A stretch of 64,000 nucleotides of DNA from Scylla paramamosain. Lineage: Eukaryota; Arthropoda; Malacostraca; Decapoda; Portunidae. The DNA lies in assembly GCF_035594125.1 (NCBI RefSeq), contig NC_087152.1:17427001-17491000 (forward strand), read 5' to 3'. Each line of letters opens with the position of its first letter. Position 1 is the stretch's first letter. A program made the position numbers and the translations under genes. The notes under the pieces are model-generated. The model saw only the letters and a program-made list of their open reading frames with translations, had not been told where the DNA came from and did not search any database. This document shows positions 45,001 through 56,091 of this stretch, piece after piece.

Positions 45001-45334
45001 CTTAGGGTTGTCGACAGAAAGGCAGTCCGACCTGGGGACATTTATGGTCCCCTCCCCAGATGGGGACTCCGAGGCTGGTGTAGGAGTTGCCATGATGATT
45101 TTAAAATTTTTGAGTGAAGGGTGTGTGTGTTATTAGGTGCTTGTAGTTTTGTGTGGAGGAAGAGAGTTGTCTTTAGAGGGCAGGCTGTGACTGCCCCCTT
45201 GTGTTGTGAGACAGAAAAGGAAACGTTCAGTGAGGTCACAGCTGGGTTTAATGATAAGTTCACAGCATCCCGTGAACAGTGCTTTAGACCTCACTGGGAG
45301 TAATTATCGTTTCGGCAGGTGTCTACTGCCTCCT
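42017..45334 (-). mobile_element. Near-complete LINE-A (CR1/jockey-group non-LTR retrotransposon)
   Basis: The most complete copy here, 3.3 kb. From the 5' end: leader 45334-45094, one long frame 45093-42130, and a short 3' UTR ending in the conserved TTGCCCTTGGCCAGTGTCC motif with a T/A-rich tail at the (AT)n array. There is one ORF, an APE-type endonuclease, a reverse transcriptase and no RNase H, which fits the CR1/jockey group; the exact clade is uncertain. The 5' end directly adjoins an AT-GA-GATA array. Confidence 0.88.
42130..45093 (-). pseudogene. LINE-A endonuclease/reverse transcriptase ORF with a stop and frameshifts
   Basis: From ATG 45093: endonuclease (44239-45093; [39 protein letters not shown]), then an in-frame TGA at about 44238 where the copy in PSMA1 has a Trp codon. 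The reverse-transcriptase start lies at 43213-44169 (GPDGVPSIVLRN, IQPVPKKGDRSNPSNYRPIA, YGFRQGRSTGDLLAF). One extra T at about 43228 shifts the frame just before KAFDRVWHKAL. The palm follows at 42501-43400 (SGVPQGSVLSPTLFLLFIND, HSYADDTTLHF). A second frameshift in a T-run at about 42605 precedes the C-terminal domain (42130-42546; FSCKLWNSLPASVF). The enzyme would nick target DNA and prime reverse transcription on it. Three lesions make this copy inactive. Confidence 0.88.
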
Positions 45335-45770
<436 letters not shown>

Positions 45771-45777
45771 TTATATA

Positions 45778-46624
45778 GGAGAGGAGCCGGCCAAGGTCAG
45801 AATTTACCAGAGAAAGGGACAAATGACTGAGAATAATGGTTAACTCTTGCATTAGAGAAGTGGACAGAATAGGGGTGAGAGAAAAAAAAAAAAAATGTCT
45901 TGTGCAGCGAGGCCGCGAGAGGAGGGGAAGCGTGCAGTTATCAGGATAAGAAGAGCAGTTAACATGAAAATAACGGTAGAAGAGAGCAAGAGATGCAACA
46001 TTGCGACGATGAGAGAGAGAGAGAGAGACTGAAGACAGTCAGTTAGAGGAGAGGAGTTCACAAGACGAAAAGTTTTTGATTCCTCTCTATCTAAAAGAGC
46101 GGTATAATTGGAACACCCCATACATGTGAAGCATACTCCACAAGTGGACGGATAAGTCCCCTGTATAGAGTTAGCAGCTGGGGGGATGAGAAAAACTGGC
46201 GGAGGCGATTCAGAACACCTAACTTCATAGAAACTGTTTTAGCTATAGTTGAGATGTAAAATTTCCAGTTTAGATTATAAGTAAATGACAGATCGAAGAT
46301 GTGTTCAGGGTAGAAGAGGAGAACAGTTGAGTGTCACTGAAGAAGAGATAACAGTTATCTCAAAGGCTGTGTCGAGTTGATAGATGGAGGAATTGAATTT
46401 TTGAGGCATTGAACAATACCAAGTTTGCTATACCCCAATCAGAAATTTTAGAGAGATCAGAGAACAGGCGTTCTGTGGCTTCCCTGCGTGAGTTGTTTAC
46501 TTCCTGAAGGGTTAGACGTAAAAAGACGTCGAAAAGTGCAGGGTGGTATTATCAGCGAGGGAGTGGATAGGACAAGAAGTTTGGCTTAGAAGAGCATTGA
46601 TGAATAATAGGAAGAGAATGGATG
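45778..46624 (-). mobile_element. Old LINE-A copy, 3' part, cut by Gypsy
   Basis: Degraded C-terminal and thumb region (45852-46121 and on), ending GAATGGATG at the Gypsy target site. The continuation (GACAGAACCCTGAGGAACACC) is at 58553. Confidence 0.85.
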
Positions 46625-46628
46625 ACAT

Positions 46629-47246
46629 TCTAGTGATCTAGGTGGAAGCCGCCAGGAATGTGAGAAGAGAAAACCGACAGGTAAACCGTCAGCAGTTGCA
46701 AGTCCTTTAATCTCTTAACTCGCCAGAGATAGAGAAGAGAAAACCGACAGGTAACCGTCAGCAGTTGCAAGTCCTTTAATCTCTTAACTCTTTTTGTTCA
46801 CCAGCTAAGGTTGTATTTATAGCCACTTGTTAGACTGATTAAACTCTCTCTTACTTTATTTAGCAAAAACATGAACATGTACACAAGAAATACTGAACAT
46901 AAAAAATGATTTACATAAAGATATGGACAAAGAGAATGAATGTGTGTGTGTATGTCTGTGTGAAGAAAGGAGTAATATGATGTATAGAAAAGACGTGTAA
47001 CGTATGTGTCGAAAAGCGTGCACAGAATGTGTATGTATAAAAAAATGAGGAAGAAGAGATGAAAGACGAAAAATCTGTGCAGTAGAAAGAGAACGGGAGG
47101 CTGAAAACATATAAGAGAAAACGGAGTGCTTGGAGCGGTGACTTGTGTTTACATATTACTGGTTCTGAGAAGCGCGTAAGCTTTAGTGTACCCTGAATAT
47201 GAGAGAAAATGGGATATTTCTATGGCTGACTAGATTATTTACTACA
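46629..47246 (-). repeat. Gypsy 3' LTR
   Basis: 618 bp; on the minus strand it begins TGTAGTAAAT. It has a TATA-like TATAAATA (plus 46814-46821) and an internal ~70-bp direct duplication (46662-46731 and 46732-46800), each copy holding an ATTAAA that could be the polyadenylation signal. The stop codon of pol (TAG) is provided by the first bases of this LTR. Confidence 0.92.
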
Positions 47247-49986
47247 TAACTTCCCCCGAGTGAGGAGGCACGACGAACGATACGTGCTGCTTAGCTGTGG
47301 CGCGTGGTGCTGAAGGCGTGGCCGGCGATGTCGGGTCGTGAGGTGCCGTCGGGGTGTGCAGGATGTAGGCGGGCTTGACTCGGTCTATGGCTATGACGTC
47401 GGAAGAGCCGTTTCTGTTGATGGTGATGTTTTTCCTCGTCCTGCGGAGGACCTCGAAGGGGCCTTCGTAGGGGCGCTGTAGTGGTTTACGGACAGCGTCA
47501 ACCCTGACGAAGACGTGTGTGCAGTCTTCGAGGTCCTGGCTGACGAAGGTCTTGGCGGGGTGCGTGCGAGGTTGCACCGGCTGCAGGCTTCTCATCGACT
47601 CCTTAAGACTGCTGGCGAAGTCTTGGACGCTGCAGGGGCCGGCGTCGGGTGAGCTGGTTAGGAGCTCGCCAGGGAGTCGAAGAGTGGTGCCGTATACGAG
47701 CTCGGCAGAAGAGTGGTGAAGGTCCTGCTTGAGGGACGTCCGGATGCCGAGGAGGACAAGGGGTAAGGTGGCGTTCCACTTCTCGCGTTGGTCGCTGGAA
47801 GCCATCAGTGACGACTTCAGCTGGCGGTGGAAACGTTCCACTGTAGCGTTGGCCTGAGGATGGTAGCTGGCAGTCCTGTATCGTCGAATGCCGAGTAGTG
47901 TCATCAGTTTGTTCCAGACACTGGACTCAAACTGGCCGCCGCGGTCAGAAGTGAGGCTGACAGGAACACCGAAGCGTGAGATCCACGTGCTGATAAAGGC
48001 ACGTGCAACGGTGTCAGTGGAGATGTCAGTCAGTGGTGCAGCTTCTGGCCAGCGAGTGAAGCGGTCGACACAGGTGAGGATGTAGCGGTAGCCGTTGGAG
48101 TGAGGAAGAGGGCCAACGAGGTCGATATGGACGTGTTCGAAGCGTGTGGAGACTGGCGTGAAGGTGGCTGTAGGGGAGCGTGTGTGTCGCGTCACCTTGG
48201 AGGCCTGACAGGTGGTGCACCTACGTGTCCAGTCTCTCACGTCCTTGGTGATGGCGGTCCAGATGAATCGGGACGTCATCATGTGTTGTGAAGCTCTGAT
48301 GCCAGGATGTGAGAGGTCGTGCAGCTGACGGAAGAGTGGATACCTGTGCCGTTGAGGCAGGTATGGTCTGACGGTGTTGGTCGAGACGTCAGCGTAGATG
48401 TGCACTTGAGTGCCTGGTAGCTGTACTCTCTTCATCTGTAGTGCGGCGTTTTCTTTCAGTTGCTGCAGCTCGGCGTCAGCGGCCTGATCGGCAGCAATGG
48501 CGGCGTAATCGATGAGAGAGGTAGATGTGGCACAGATGTTGCGTGACAGGGCATCGGCTGGGGCGTTATCTTCACCTTTCACGTAACGGAGGTCCGTGGT
48601 GAACCGAGAGATGAAGTCTATGTGGCGCAGTTGACGTGGTGAGTAGGATGACTTGTTCTTGATGAAGGTGCTCGTCAGCGGCTTGTGGTCAGTGTAGATA
48701 TGAAACTGACGTCCTTCGACAAAGTACTGGAAGTGCTTCAATGCCTTGTAGATGGCGAGGAGCTCTTTGTCGAAGGCGCTGTACTTCTTCTCGGCAGTGT
48801 TGAGTTTCTTGGAGAAGAAGGCGACGGGTTTCCAGGCACCGTCGATGTGTTGCTGTAGCACTGCTCCAACTCCGGTGTCTGAGGCGTCCGTGGCGATGGA
48901 AGTAGGGGCGTCTGGGGCAGGGAAACTGAGCGCTGTGGATGTGAGCGCCTTCCGGGCAGCGAGGAAAGCGTCCTCAGCTACGGGCGTCCAGGCAAGGGTG
49001 ACGGACTGGCCTCGTTTGGCTGGCTTCACTAAGGCGTAGAGAGGCTGGAGGAGGAGCGCGCATCGGGGAATGAACCTGTTGTAATAGTTCAGCATCCCGA
49101 GGAACTGCTTCAACTGGCGCTGAGTTGTTGGCTTCGGGAAATTCTGGATGGCAGTACAGCGACTTGCAGTTGGGGTGAAGCCTGAGGAGGACACAGTGTG
49201 GCTGAGGAAGTCAACTGAAGGCACGCCGAACACGGACTTGTCGGCGTTGACCTGGATGCCGTAGTCCTTCAGACGAGTGAAGACTTGCTCGAGGTGTTGG
49301 CGATGAGCAGCGTCGTCTGGGCTGGCAACAAGAATGTCGTCGACGTAAGTGAAGCAGAACTGCAGTCCTCGCAAAACTTCGTCCATGAAGCGCTGGAATG
49401 TTTGAGCAGCGTTCTTGAGACCGAAGGGCATCCTAGTGTATTCATATAGTCCGAAGGGCGTGATTATGGCCGTCTTCGGGATGTCCTCGGGGTTGATGGG
49501 GATCTGATGGAAGGCCTTTACGAGGTCGATCCTGGAGAAAATTGTAGAGCCGTGCAGTTGTGATGAAAACTCCTGAATGTTAGGCACTGGATACCTGTCC
49601 ATCTCGGTGCGGGAGTTTAGGGCTCTGTAGTCCCCGCAAGGGCGTATGTCACCGTTTTTCTTGGGGACGACGTGAAGTGCAGACGACCAGTTGCTGGAGC
49701 TTGGGCGGATGATGCCTTGCTGCATCAGAGACTCAAACTCGGCCCTGACCTGTTTGTAGCGTTCTGGTGCTAAGCGACGAGCCTTGGCGAAAACAGGTGG
49801 TCCGGTGGTCTCTATGTAGTGCAGGACGTGATGTTTCACTGGCTGCGTGGCTGAGTATGGCTGTGTTAGTGTTGGGAAACCCTTGAGGATGGCGGCGAAG
49901 GGGTTATCTCGGCAGACTGCGGAGATTCCGGTGCTCTCGCCAGGTGCCGTTCGGCCACGGGTCCGCAGGGAAGTGAGACGATCCAC
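47242..49986 (-). CDS. Gypsy pol: reverse transcriptase, RNase H, integrase
   Basis: Open 914-codon frame. Reverse transcriptase about 60-260 ([15 protein letters not shown] with D154; catalytic [10 protein letters not shown], 214-217). RNase H about 360-480 ([16 protein letters not shown] with D367, KELLAI with E408, YTDHKPL with D433). Integrase HHCC finger (H556, H560, C590, C593). Integrase core D622 (HIDLVGPL), D681 (TSDRGGQF), E717 (ATVERFH), a canonical D,D(35)E spacing. All catalytic residues are present. The protein copies element RNA into DNA and integrates it. The ATG at the start is probably not used: a one-base shift separates this frame from the protease frame at about 49985, and the product would normally be one polyprotein. 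The end overlaps the 3' LTR by 5 nt. Confidence 0.93.
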   Translation of the reverse strand: MDRLTSLRTRGRTAPGESTGISAVCRDNPFAAILKGFPTLTQPYSATQPVKHHVLHYIETTGPPVFAKARRLAPERYKQVRAEFESLMQQGIIRPSSSNWSSALHVVPKKNGDIRPCGDYRALNSRTEMDRYPVPNIQEFSSQLHGSTIFSRIDLVKAFHQIPINPEDIPKTAIITPFGLYEYTRMPFGLKNAAQTFQRFMDEVLRGLQFCFTYVDDILVASPDDAAHRQHLEQVFTRLKDYGIQVNADKSVFGVPSVDFLSHTVSSSGFTPTASRCTAIQNFPKPTTQRQLKQFLGMLNYYNRFIPRCALLLQPLYALVKPAKRGQSVTLAWTPVAEDAFLAARKALTSTALSFPAPDAPTSIATDASDTGVGAVLQQHIDGAWKPVAFFSKKLNTAEKKYSAFDKELLAIYKALKHFQYFVEGRQFHIYTDHKPLTSTFIKNKSSYSPRQLRHIDFISRFTTDLRYVKGEDNAPADALSRNICATSTSLIDYAAIAADQAADAELQQLKENAALQMKRVQLPGTQVHIYADVSTNTVRPYLPQRHRYPLFRQLHDLSHPGIRASQHMMTSRFIWTAITKDVRDWTRRCTTCQASKVTRHTRSPTATFTPVSTRFEHVHIDLVGPLPHSNGYRYILTCVDRFTRWPEAAPLTDISTDTVARAFISTWISRFGVPVSLTSDRGGQFESSVWNKLMTLLGIRRYRTASYHPQANATVERFHRQLKSSLMASSDQREKWNATLPLVLLGIRTSLKQDLHHSSAELVYGTTLRLPGELLTSSPDAGPCSVQDFASSLKESMRSLQPVQPRTHPAKTFVSQDLEDCTHVFVRVDAVRKPLQRPYEGPFEVLRRTRKNITINRNGSSDVIAIDRVKPAYILHTPTAPHDPTSPATPSAPRATAKQHVSFVVPPHSGEVM

Positions 49987-50371
49987 GCGTGCCGTGCTTC
50001 AAGTCGACTAAGAGGTCGTGGTGGCGTAGGAAATCGGCGCCTAGGATGGGTTGGGTCACAGCTGCTACGTAAAAGGTCCAGTCGAAGGAGCGGCGGAGGT
50101 TGAGTTCGAGGTGTAGTGTCTGCCGCGCGTACACAGGGATTTTCGAGGCGTTGGCTGCATAGAGGTGCGTGGTTACAGGCAACCTCTTCTGGCTGTCTGT
50201 GGCAGGCAGGACACTGACCTCAGCGCCGGTGTCGACGAGGAACTTAATTCCGGTGCGTCGGTCGTAGACGTGAAGTAGCTGTGACTTGGGCTGGCGGATC
50301 GTACGCGCCGTGAACGTCCGCCCGTTTAGTTTGACGCCGGGGTGGTGTTGTAAGTGCAGGGTTGGGTGCAC
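49904..50371 (-). CDS. Gypsy protease
   Basis: Frame between gag and pol. It carries the aspartic protease motif [13 protein letters not shown] and the closing hydrophobic ILGADFL motif. It has no ATG: it overlaps the gag end by 46 nt in the -1 frame, so it is probably made by frameshifting from gag. After VDLKHG the frame runs out of register with pol near 49985-49990, where one base appears gained or two lost; the last ~28 residues are therefore probably not native. It would cleave the gag-pol polyprotein. Confidence 0.85.
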   Translation of the reverse strand: MHPTLHLQHHPGVKLNGRTFTARTIRQPKSQLLHVYDRRTGIKFLVDTGAEVSVLPATDSQKRLPVTTHLYAANASKIPVYARQTLHLELNLRRSFDWTFYVAAVTQPILGADFLRHHDLLVDLKHGTRGSSHFPADPWPNGTWREHRNLRSLPR

Positions 50372-50916
50372 TTAATGGCCTCGCTACCGAACCTGCTGTG
50401 GTAGTAGCAGACGCCCGGGGTGCGTGTAGTGCTACGCGACCGAGAGCGGTAGCGAGGGCGTCGAGGTGACGGTGGGCGGCGACGCAGGCGGGTATTTAGT
50501 TGTTCCTGCATCGCGCTGACCTGCAGGGCCAGCTGCGACACAATGTGGGTGAGTTGCTGGACGTCTGCTGTGTTAGTGACAGTGGCGACTGAAGACGGTG
50601 GCGTTGCCGACGGAACTGTCGACATATAGTCGTCAGCCAGCTGCGCGAGGTCTGGCGCAAGGCGTTTGAGGACGGCTTGCCTGAGGTCGTCGTAGGGATT
50701 GTCCGAAGAGGGGGCTTTCGCGATGGCGTCAGAGACTTGCAAGAGGACCTCGGGTGGCAGGAGAGTGCAGGCGTGAGTGAACTGTCTCAAGGTCTCAGTG
50801 ATGTTGTTTGCCGTGAAGTTCAGCTCCAAGATGGTAAACCACATGTTGGGGTCGTGGCTGTTGAAGGCTGGAGCCCTGAAGGGGGGAGCTGGGGAGGCGG
50901 TGTCCGGTGGAGCCAT
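50326..50916 (-). CDS. Gypsy gag
   Basis: 196 residues from the ATG at 50916 (MAPPDTASPAPPFRAPAF). The frame is open further up to 51066 but without an ATG, and the chosen start places the typical gag opening (FNSHDPNMWFTILELNF) near the N-terminus. A helical middle is followed by a Gln-rich segment and an Arg/Ser-rich nucleic-acid-binding tail (RRRPPSPRRPRYRSRSRS), then a Cys/His segment ([14 protein letters not shown]) that is a variant knuckle. It forms the particle that packages the RNA. The end overlaps the protease frame. Confidence 0.82.
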   Translation of the reverse strand: MAPPDTASPAPPFRAPAFNSHDPNMWFTILELNFTANNITETLRQFTHACTLLPPEVLLQVSDAIAKAPSSDNPYDDLRQAVLKRLAPDLAQLADDYMSTVPSATPPSSVATVTNTADVQQLTHIVSQLALQVSAMQEQLNTRLRRRPPSPRRPRYRSRSRSTTRTPGVCYYHSRFGSEAIKCTQPCTYNTTPASN

Positions 50917-51066
50917 GGCCGTTTCTTGTTGCCGGCGTGCGATGGGGCCTGGTGGCTTGTTATGTGAGTCGTGGAGCAGGGTGTAGTGACGCCTGTCGGC
51001 GAGGCGCGGGCTCCTCCGGCGCCAGGTGCCAGTGAGAGGTGGCAAGGGACGCCTGCTGGGCGCCAC

Positions 51067-51901
51067 TGTGCAGTGATGGTCCTAGGCACGTACTTTACCG
51101 CACTCGCACTTACGGCTTGGAACGCACTGCCGTGAACGAAGTGTGTAGTCTGTGTGTGTGTGTGTGTGTGCGTGTATGTGTAGGTGTTGGTGTCTGGCAC
51201 ACGGGGGTTGGTACGCGCTGATGCACACTAGGGAGTTTTCTAGGGGCAGGGGTTAACACACACAGGGGGAGGGTGGACGACGGGGGAGAGGGGAGGGACG
51301 GTCGGGAGCACTAACACTTTGGTGGGGGAACGTTGCAGGGAACGCCGCCCTGTTGTCGAGAAGCGAAATCAGGGCCAGTGGGGTCACGGCCGGGTGGCGG
51401 TGACCGTGCGTGGTGAGCCGGAGAGGTGTTGCTGCTGCTGTGGTGGTGATGGAGGCTGGGCAGCAGGTGTGGCAGGGGTGGCAGGTGACCAGGCAGCAGG
51501 TGGAGGTGGCGCGGTGGGTCACGGCAGCAGGAGAGGGAGTGACCTGGTGGCGGTGGTGAGGCGGCAGGTGAGCGTGGCCTCAGTGGCCTGGGTGGCTGGC
51601 GAGGCGTGGTGAGTCACAGCTGCGAGAGAGGGTGGCTGGTGACTGGTGAGGCAGCGGCGGTGACCACGGCTGCCGGGCTGGGTGACGGTGTGTGTGTGTC
51701 ACGGGGCGGCTGGCCGGGCTGGGTGGCGTCGGTGGGTCACGGCTGGGCCAGGCTGGGTGGCGGTTTGGCCGTGGTGGTCCGTGTCAGGCGGGGGCTGACC
51801 TGAGCTAGGTACCTATAGCTGTGGCGACGCTATAGTGCTAAAGAACCTGGGACACAGCATTGGTGGAGCTGGCCACTACGGTCTAACTCCGAGTCACCAT
51901 T
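51067..51901 (-). other. Gypsy 5' leader between LTR and gag
   Basis: About 835 nt, strongly G-rich on the plus strand (C-rich in the element's sense strand). It has imperfect repeats of GTGGGTCACGGC-like units (about 51510-51750) and a GT run near 51150. No conserved coding region. Confidence 0.7.
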
Positions 51902-52137
51902 TCTAGTGATCTAGGTGGAAGCCGCCAGGAATGTGAGAAGAGAAAACCGACAGGTAAACCGTCAGCAGTTGCAAGTCCTTTAATCTCTTAACTCGCCAGA
52001 GATAGAGAAGAGAAAACCGACAGGTAACCGTCAGCAGTTGCAAGTCCTTTAATCTCTTAACTCTTTTTGTTCACCAGCTAAGGTTGTATTTATAGCCACT
52101 TGTTAGACTGGTTAAACTCTCTCTTACTTTATTTAAC
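51902..52137 (-). repeat. Gypsy 5' LTR, gag-proximal part
   Basis: Matches 46629-46864 except for one base (GACTGG versus GACTGA). It contains the TATA-like box (52085-52093) and both short tandem units. It ends with CTTTATTTAAC, the first copy of the I-type element's target duplication. Confidence 0.92.
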
Positions 52138-52341
52138 TTTTTATTATTAAAGGTTTATTGAGTATTATGTCAACATATACATATATACATATTGCACAAA
52201 GGAAAAAATATACATGAATGTACATAATACACAAAGCGGGCACCAGCCCGCAGGTGGGGGAGTCTTGGGTCCCGGTGGTGGGCGGTGCGGTGGCGCGGCG
52301 AGGAGTGCTGCTCGCCGGTCAGGAAAGGAGCTGCGACCTGT

Positions 52342-55300
52342 TCAGCGGGGCGGGGGCGCTGCCCTGAGAACTCGCAGCATCAGGTCTGTGGGCGTGTGGC
52401 GGACGATGAGGGCAGCCCTGGCCTCGCGGCTGCTGAGGAGATCACCGCCTACAGGATGGGCCGGTGGTGGCGGCGTTGGTCTGAGGGCGGCGGTGGCCGG
52501 ACAGGACAGTAGGTAGTGCACTAGCGGGTGGCGGCTGTGCCTCCCGCAGTGGTCGCACTCCTGCCCCCGAAAGTCGTCGTACAGCTGTTCCCTGGTGCAG
52601 TAGCCCAGCCTTACGCGTTGCAGCAACACGCCGTCTGCTCTGGGCTGCTGCTGGGAGGCGTCCAACGACTGGTAGCCAGTGGCGGAGGCGTACCAAGCTG
52701 CCTGTCTCTTCCTTGTTTCCAGCTGCCGGTGCGTGTGGCGGGCGCGCTTGGTTGCGGCGAGCATGGCTCGCGCCATCACTTGGCTCAGGCTGGGCGGCAC
52801 ATGCCTTGTCACCTGGGGGCCACTAGCAGCTCTCTTGGCGGCTGCATCAGCAGCCTCGTTGCCTCGTACTCCCACGTGGCTGGGTATCCAGTTGAGCCTC
52901 ACCCGCCGCCCCTGCGCGGCGAGGCTCTGGAGGCTACCCAGGATGGCGGTGACGAGGCCCACGTTGTCGCTGGGATACGGCTGTTGTAGAGCCTGTAGCC
53001 CCGTTCTGGAGTCGGTGTGGAGCACCACGGTGCGCTCCCGCCGGTGTTGAGCGTGCTCCAGGGCCAGCAGGATGGCCACCAGTTCTGTCTGCAGGGTGGA
53101 GCAGTGGTCGGGAGTCCTCTCACACACCTCGGCCCCTCTGGTGATGGCAGCAGCGCCCGTCCTTCCGCTGTCAGGGTCAGCCGAGCCATCGGTGTAGTAC
53201 ACAACACTGTCTGGCTCGGTGACCTGCGCCATGGCCATGAAGGCGTGCTGCCGCATCTCCTCCACCGCGCAGAGCGCCTTGCTGGCGGGCAGCTGTGTGG
53301 CGGAGAACTCTGCCGCGGGTGGCTCCCACGGGGGTGGGGCGCGGAAGGTGGGGGCAGGGAGGTCCGCCTGTGGCCAGTTCTCCATGCGAGCCAGGTTGTG
53401 GGTAGCCAGCGTGCACTGCAGCAGCCACGGGTTGCGGCGGAGAGATTCGGCACCCTGCGTCCCCGCCAGCCTCAGTCTCCTCTGTGTCACTCCCTCCGCG
53501 TCACGCTGCAGCACCCTCGCTACGCGGCAGGCCGTGATCTGCTGTACCCTGGTGGTGAGGGGTACCAGTCTGGTCTCGCTCTGCATGACGCATGCGCTGG
53601 ACCACCTCGGTGCCCCCAGCATGGTCCTCATTGCGGTGTTTTGTAGCACCTCGATCCGCTCCTGCTGGTTTGGAGAGAGTGCTATGAGGACGGGGGCGCT
53701 GTAATCCACCAGCGAGCGAACAGCGTGCACGTAGTACTGGCGCAGGACGGAAAAAGTGGCGCCCGCGCTGATTCGCGTCATGGCCCGCATCACGTTCAGC
53801 CTAGACTGCGTCCTCTCCCTCAGGTAGGCGGCGTGGGCTGTGAAGGACAGCCGCTTGTCCACCCACACACCGAGGTACTGGTAGGAGTTGGTCCATGCCA
53901 GCTCAACTCCCTGGACGCGGAGCTGCCAGGTTGGGTCTGCCGCCTTCACCATCATGGCCCGGGACTTCTCTGCCGAGATCTTGAGCCCCAGGTCCTGGCA
54001 TTTCCCGCTGATGAGGTCGAGTGCCTGCTGCGTCCTCCTGAGCTTGTTGCCCCTTCCGGTGACGACGAGGGCGAGGTCATCGGCGTAGCTCAGCAGGACG
54101 GTGCCAGCGTGGAAAGGCAGTGCCACTAGCTGTTCCATCAGCAGGTTGAACAGTAGAGGGCTGAGGATGCCGCCCTGGGGCGTCCCGTTCTCAAGTACCT
54201 TGAAGGTCGACCTCAGGCCCTGGAACCTAACCCTGGCGCGGCGGCGCTGCAGGTAGTCGCGGAGCCAGGCCAGCAGCCTTCCTCGCACCCCTTTCCGCAC
54301 GAGTGCGTCGAGGATGGCGTGAGGGCTGGCTAGCTCGAACGCCTTCTCGAGGTCGATGAAGACGATGACGGCGGGGCGGTGGTCAATTTGGGTAAGCAGG
54401 GCGAGGATGCTGTCTGCCGTGCTCACTCCGCGGGTGTAGCCGAACACATGTGGGTGAGAGGGCCCCACGCGCCACTGTAGCCGCGCGAGCACCATCCTCT
54501 CAGCCGTTTTGGCCGTGCAGCTGAGGAGAGAGATGGGTCTGATCTTGGTGGGCTCCCTCGGCTTTGGAATCGGCTGAATGTCGGCTTCCTTCCACGCGGG
54601 CGGCAGACAGCCCGCCATCCATGAGGCGTTGATGGTGGCCAACAGCGCGGCGTCCCCAGCCGGCCCAGCGTGCGCCAACATGGAGTATGGCACGCCGTCC
54701 GCCCCCGCTGCCGTGTCGCGGCCTCTCCTCCTAGCCCGCTCCAGCTCTTGAAGGGAGAAGGGCTGGTCAGTCACGTCGGCTTCCTCCATCGCCTCCCTGA
54801 CAGCCTCGTCGCGGTGTGGTCGGAGCTGCTGCTGGATGCGTTGTGTCTGGGGAGGAAGCTGGTCACTGGAGCTCCGCGTGGTGAACATGGTGGCAAGCCT
54901 CTCTGCCTCCTGCTGCGGGTGCGGGTGGGCGGGCGGGCGGGGCGGGGCAGCGCCGGAGGCTGTCCTCACGCTCCTCCACAGCTGGCCTAGAGACGTGTGG
55001 TGGCTAAAAGTGGCGCACCACTCCAGCCACTTAGCCTCTCTGGCCCTCAGGGATACCTGCCGTGCGCGGGCCACCACATCCTGTAGGAGTCTTAGGTTGT
55101 TGGGGTTGGGGCGCCTTTTGTACAGTTTTCTGTGCTGGTTGACACGGTGGTTGTGCTCGCGCACCTCTTCGTTGTAGTACCACCAGTCTGTCCGGTGGCG
55201 GCGGCTCGGGGTGCACCTGGGGATGGCTGCGGCGGCTGCGGTCTGGATGGCCGTCGTCAGGTCCCTCTCCTGCTGATGTAGGTCGGCGGGCGGCTGATAG

Positions 55301-56091
55301 GCGGCCCACCACTCGTCAAGAGAGGCCTGAAACTTGGTCCAGTCCGCTCTCCTTATGTTCCAGCGTGGGGGCGGGCGGGGTGGGACCGGCGGGGCCACTG
55401 GGAGGGTGGTGAGGGTGGCAAAGTGGTCGCTGGTGAGGGTCGGGTGCACCTGCCACGTAGCGCCTGCCGCCAGGTCACTCGAGACCAACGTGAGGTCAAG
55501 CCTTCCTCCCCGGGTGTGGGTGGCCTCCCCTGTGTTGAGAAGGCACACGTGAGGGATTTCCTCGAGCAGCACGGCCAGGTGGCGGCCCGTTTCGTTGGCT
55601 GGGGACGGTGACTGTAGCATGGGGTGGTGGGCGTTGAGGTCGCCCGCAACCAAGAGACTGGAGTGGGAGGCGAGGGTGAGAAGCTCTCCTGCCTCCAGCT
55701 GGTGTCGCTGGCTCCTGTATACGTTGTATACCAGGAGCGGGAGACTTCCCACCTGCAGCTCCAGCGCCAGGACCTCCACTCCGTCCCCGCAGTTGACTGG
55801 GGCTGCAACCCTGCGGTGAGGGATTGTGCTCCTCACCAGCGCTGCACAGCCTCGGGTGCCCTCCGCTGTGGGGAGCGAGTGAAGGGTGTAGCCCGCCACC
55901 CTCCATTCAAAGTCGGCGGGCGTCAGTGTTTCCTGGAGGAGCACAACGTCAAGGTGCTCCTCGAAGACGGCCTGTAGGACTTGATGTTTCTTGGGTCGCA
56001 GGCCCTGCACGTTCCATTGCAGGACTCTGAGCCTGGGGGGCCCTGCAGGCTGGTCCGCGTGGGTGGCGCCCTCAGCATATCTCCTCTCCAT
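52342..56091 (-). CDS. I-type LINE ORF2: endonuclease, reverse transcriptase, RNase H, Cys/His end
   Basis: 1,249 residues. APE-type endonuclease about 22-235 (LQWNVQGLRPKKHQVL; LLQETL with E54; AGDLNAHH with D151; SDHFATL with H223). Reverse transcriptase about 450-760 (IRPISLLSC; VFIDLEKAFELAS; NGTPQGGILSPLLFNLLM; catalytic LSYADDLALVV at 669-672). RNase H about 960-1090 with all four acidic residues (D968 in YYTDGS, E1003, D1027 in LHTDS, D1082 in GNEAAD) and NWIPSHVGVRG. C-terminal CCHC cluster (C1179, C1182, H1192, C1197). The protein nicks target DNA and reverse-transcribes the element RNA in place. ATG 56091 overlaps the end of ORF1 by 20 nt. Confidence 0.95.
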   Translation of the reverse strand: MERRYAEGATHADQPAGPPRLRVLQWNVQGLRPKKHQVLQAVFEEHLDVVLLQETLTPADFEWRVAGYTLHSLPTAEGTRGCAALVRSTIPHRRVAAPVNCGDGVEVLALELQVGSLPLLVYNVYRSQRHQLEAGELLTLASHSSLLVAGDLNAHHPMLQSPSPANETGRHLAVLLEEIPHVCLLNTGEATHTRGGRLDLTLVSSDLAAGATWQVHPTLTSDHFATLTTLPVAPPVPPRPPPRWNIRRADWTKFQASLDEWWAAYQPPADLHQQERDLTTAIQTAAAAAIPRCTPSRRHRTDWWYYNEEVREHNHRVNQHRKLYKRRPNPNNLRLLQDVVARARQVSLRAREAKWLEWCATFSHHTSLGQLWRSVRTASGAAPPRPPAHPHPQQEAERLATMFTTRSSSDQLPPQTQRIQQQLRPHRDEAVREAMEEADVTDQPFSLQELERARRRGRDTAAGADGVPYSMLAHAGPAGDAALLATINASWMAGCLPPAWKEADIQPIPKPREPTKIRPISLLSCTAKTAERMVLARLQWRVGPSHPHVFGYTRGVSTADSILALLTQIDHRPAVIVFIDLEKAFELASPHAILDALVRKGVRGRLLAWLRDYLQRRRARVRFQGLRSTFKVLENGTPQGGILSPLLFNLLMEQLVALPFHAGTVLLSYADDLALVVTGRGNKLRRTQQALDLISGKCQDLGLKISAEKSRAMMVKAADPTWQLRVQGVELAWTNSYQYLGVWVDKRLSFTAHAAYLRERTQSRLNVMRAMTRISAGATFSVLRQYYVHAVRSLVDYSAPVLIALSPNQQERIEVLQNTAMRTMLGAPRWSSACVMQSETRLVPLTTRVQQITACRVARVLQRDAEGVTQRRLRLAGTQGAESLRRNPWLLQCTLATHNLARMENWPQADLPAPTFRAPPPWEPPAAEFSATQLPASKALCAVEEMRQHAFMAMAQVTEPDSVVYYTDGSADPDSGRTGAAAITRGAEVCERTPDHCSTLQTELVAILLALEHAQHRRERTVVLHTDSRTGLQALQQPYPSDNVGLVTAILGSLQSLAAQGRRVRLNWIPSHVGVRGNEAADAAAKRAASGPQVTRHVPPSLSQVMARAMLAATKRARHTHRQLETRKRQAAWYASATGYQSLDASQQQPRADGVLLQRVRLGYCTREQLYDDFRGQECDHCGRHSRHPLVHYLLSCPATAALRPTPPPPAHPVGGDLLSSREARAALIVRHTPTDLMLRVLRAAPPPR

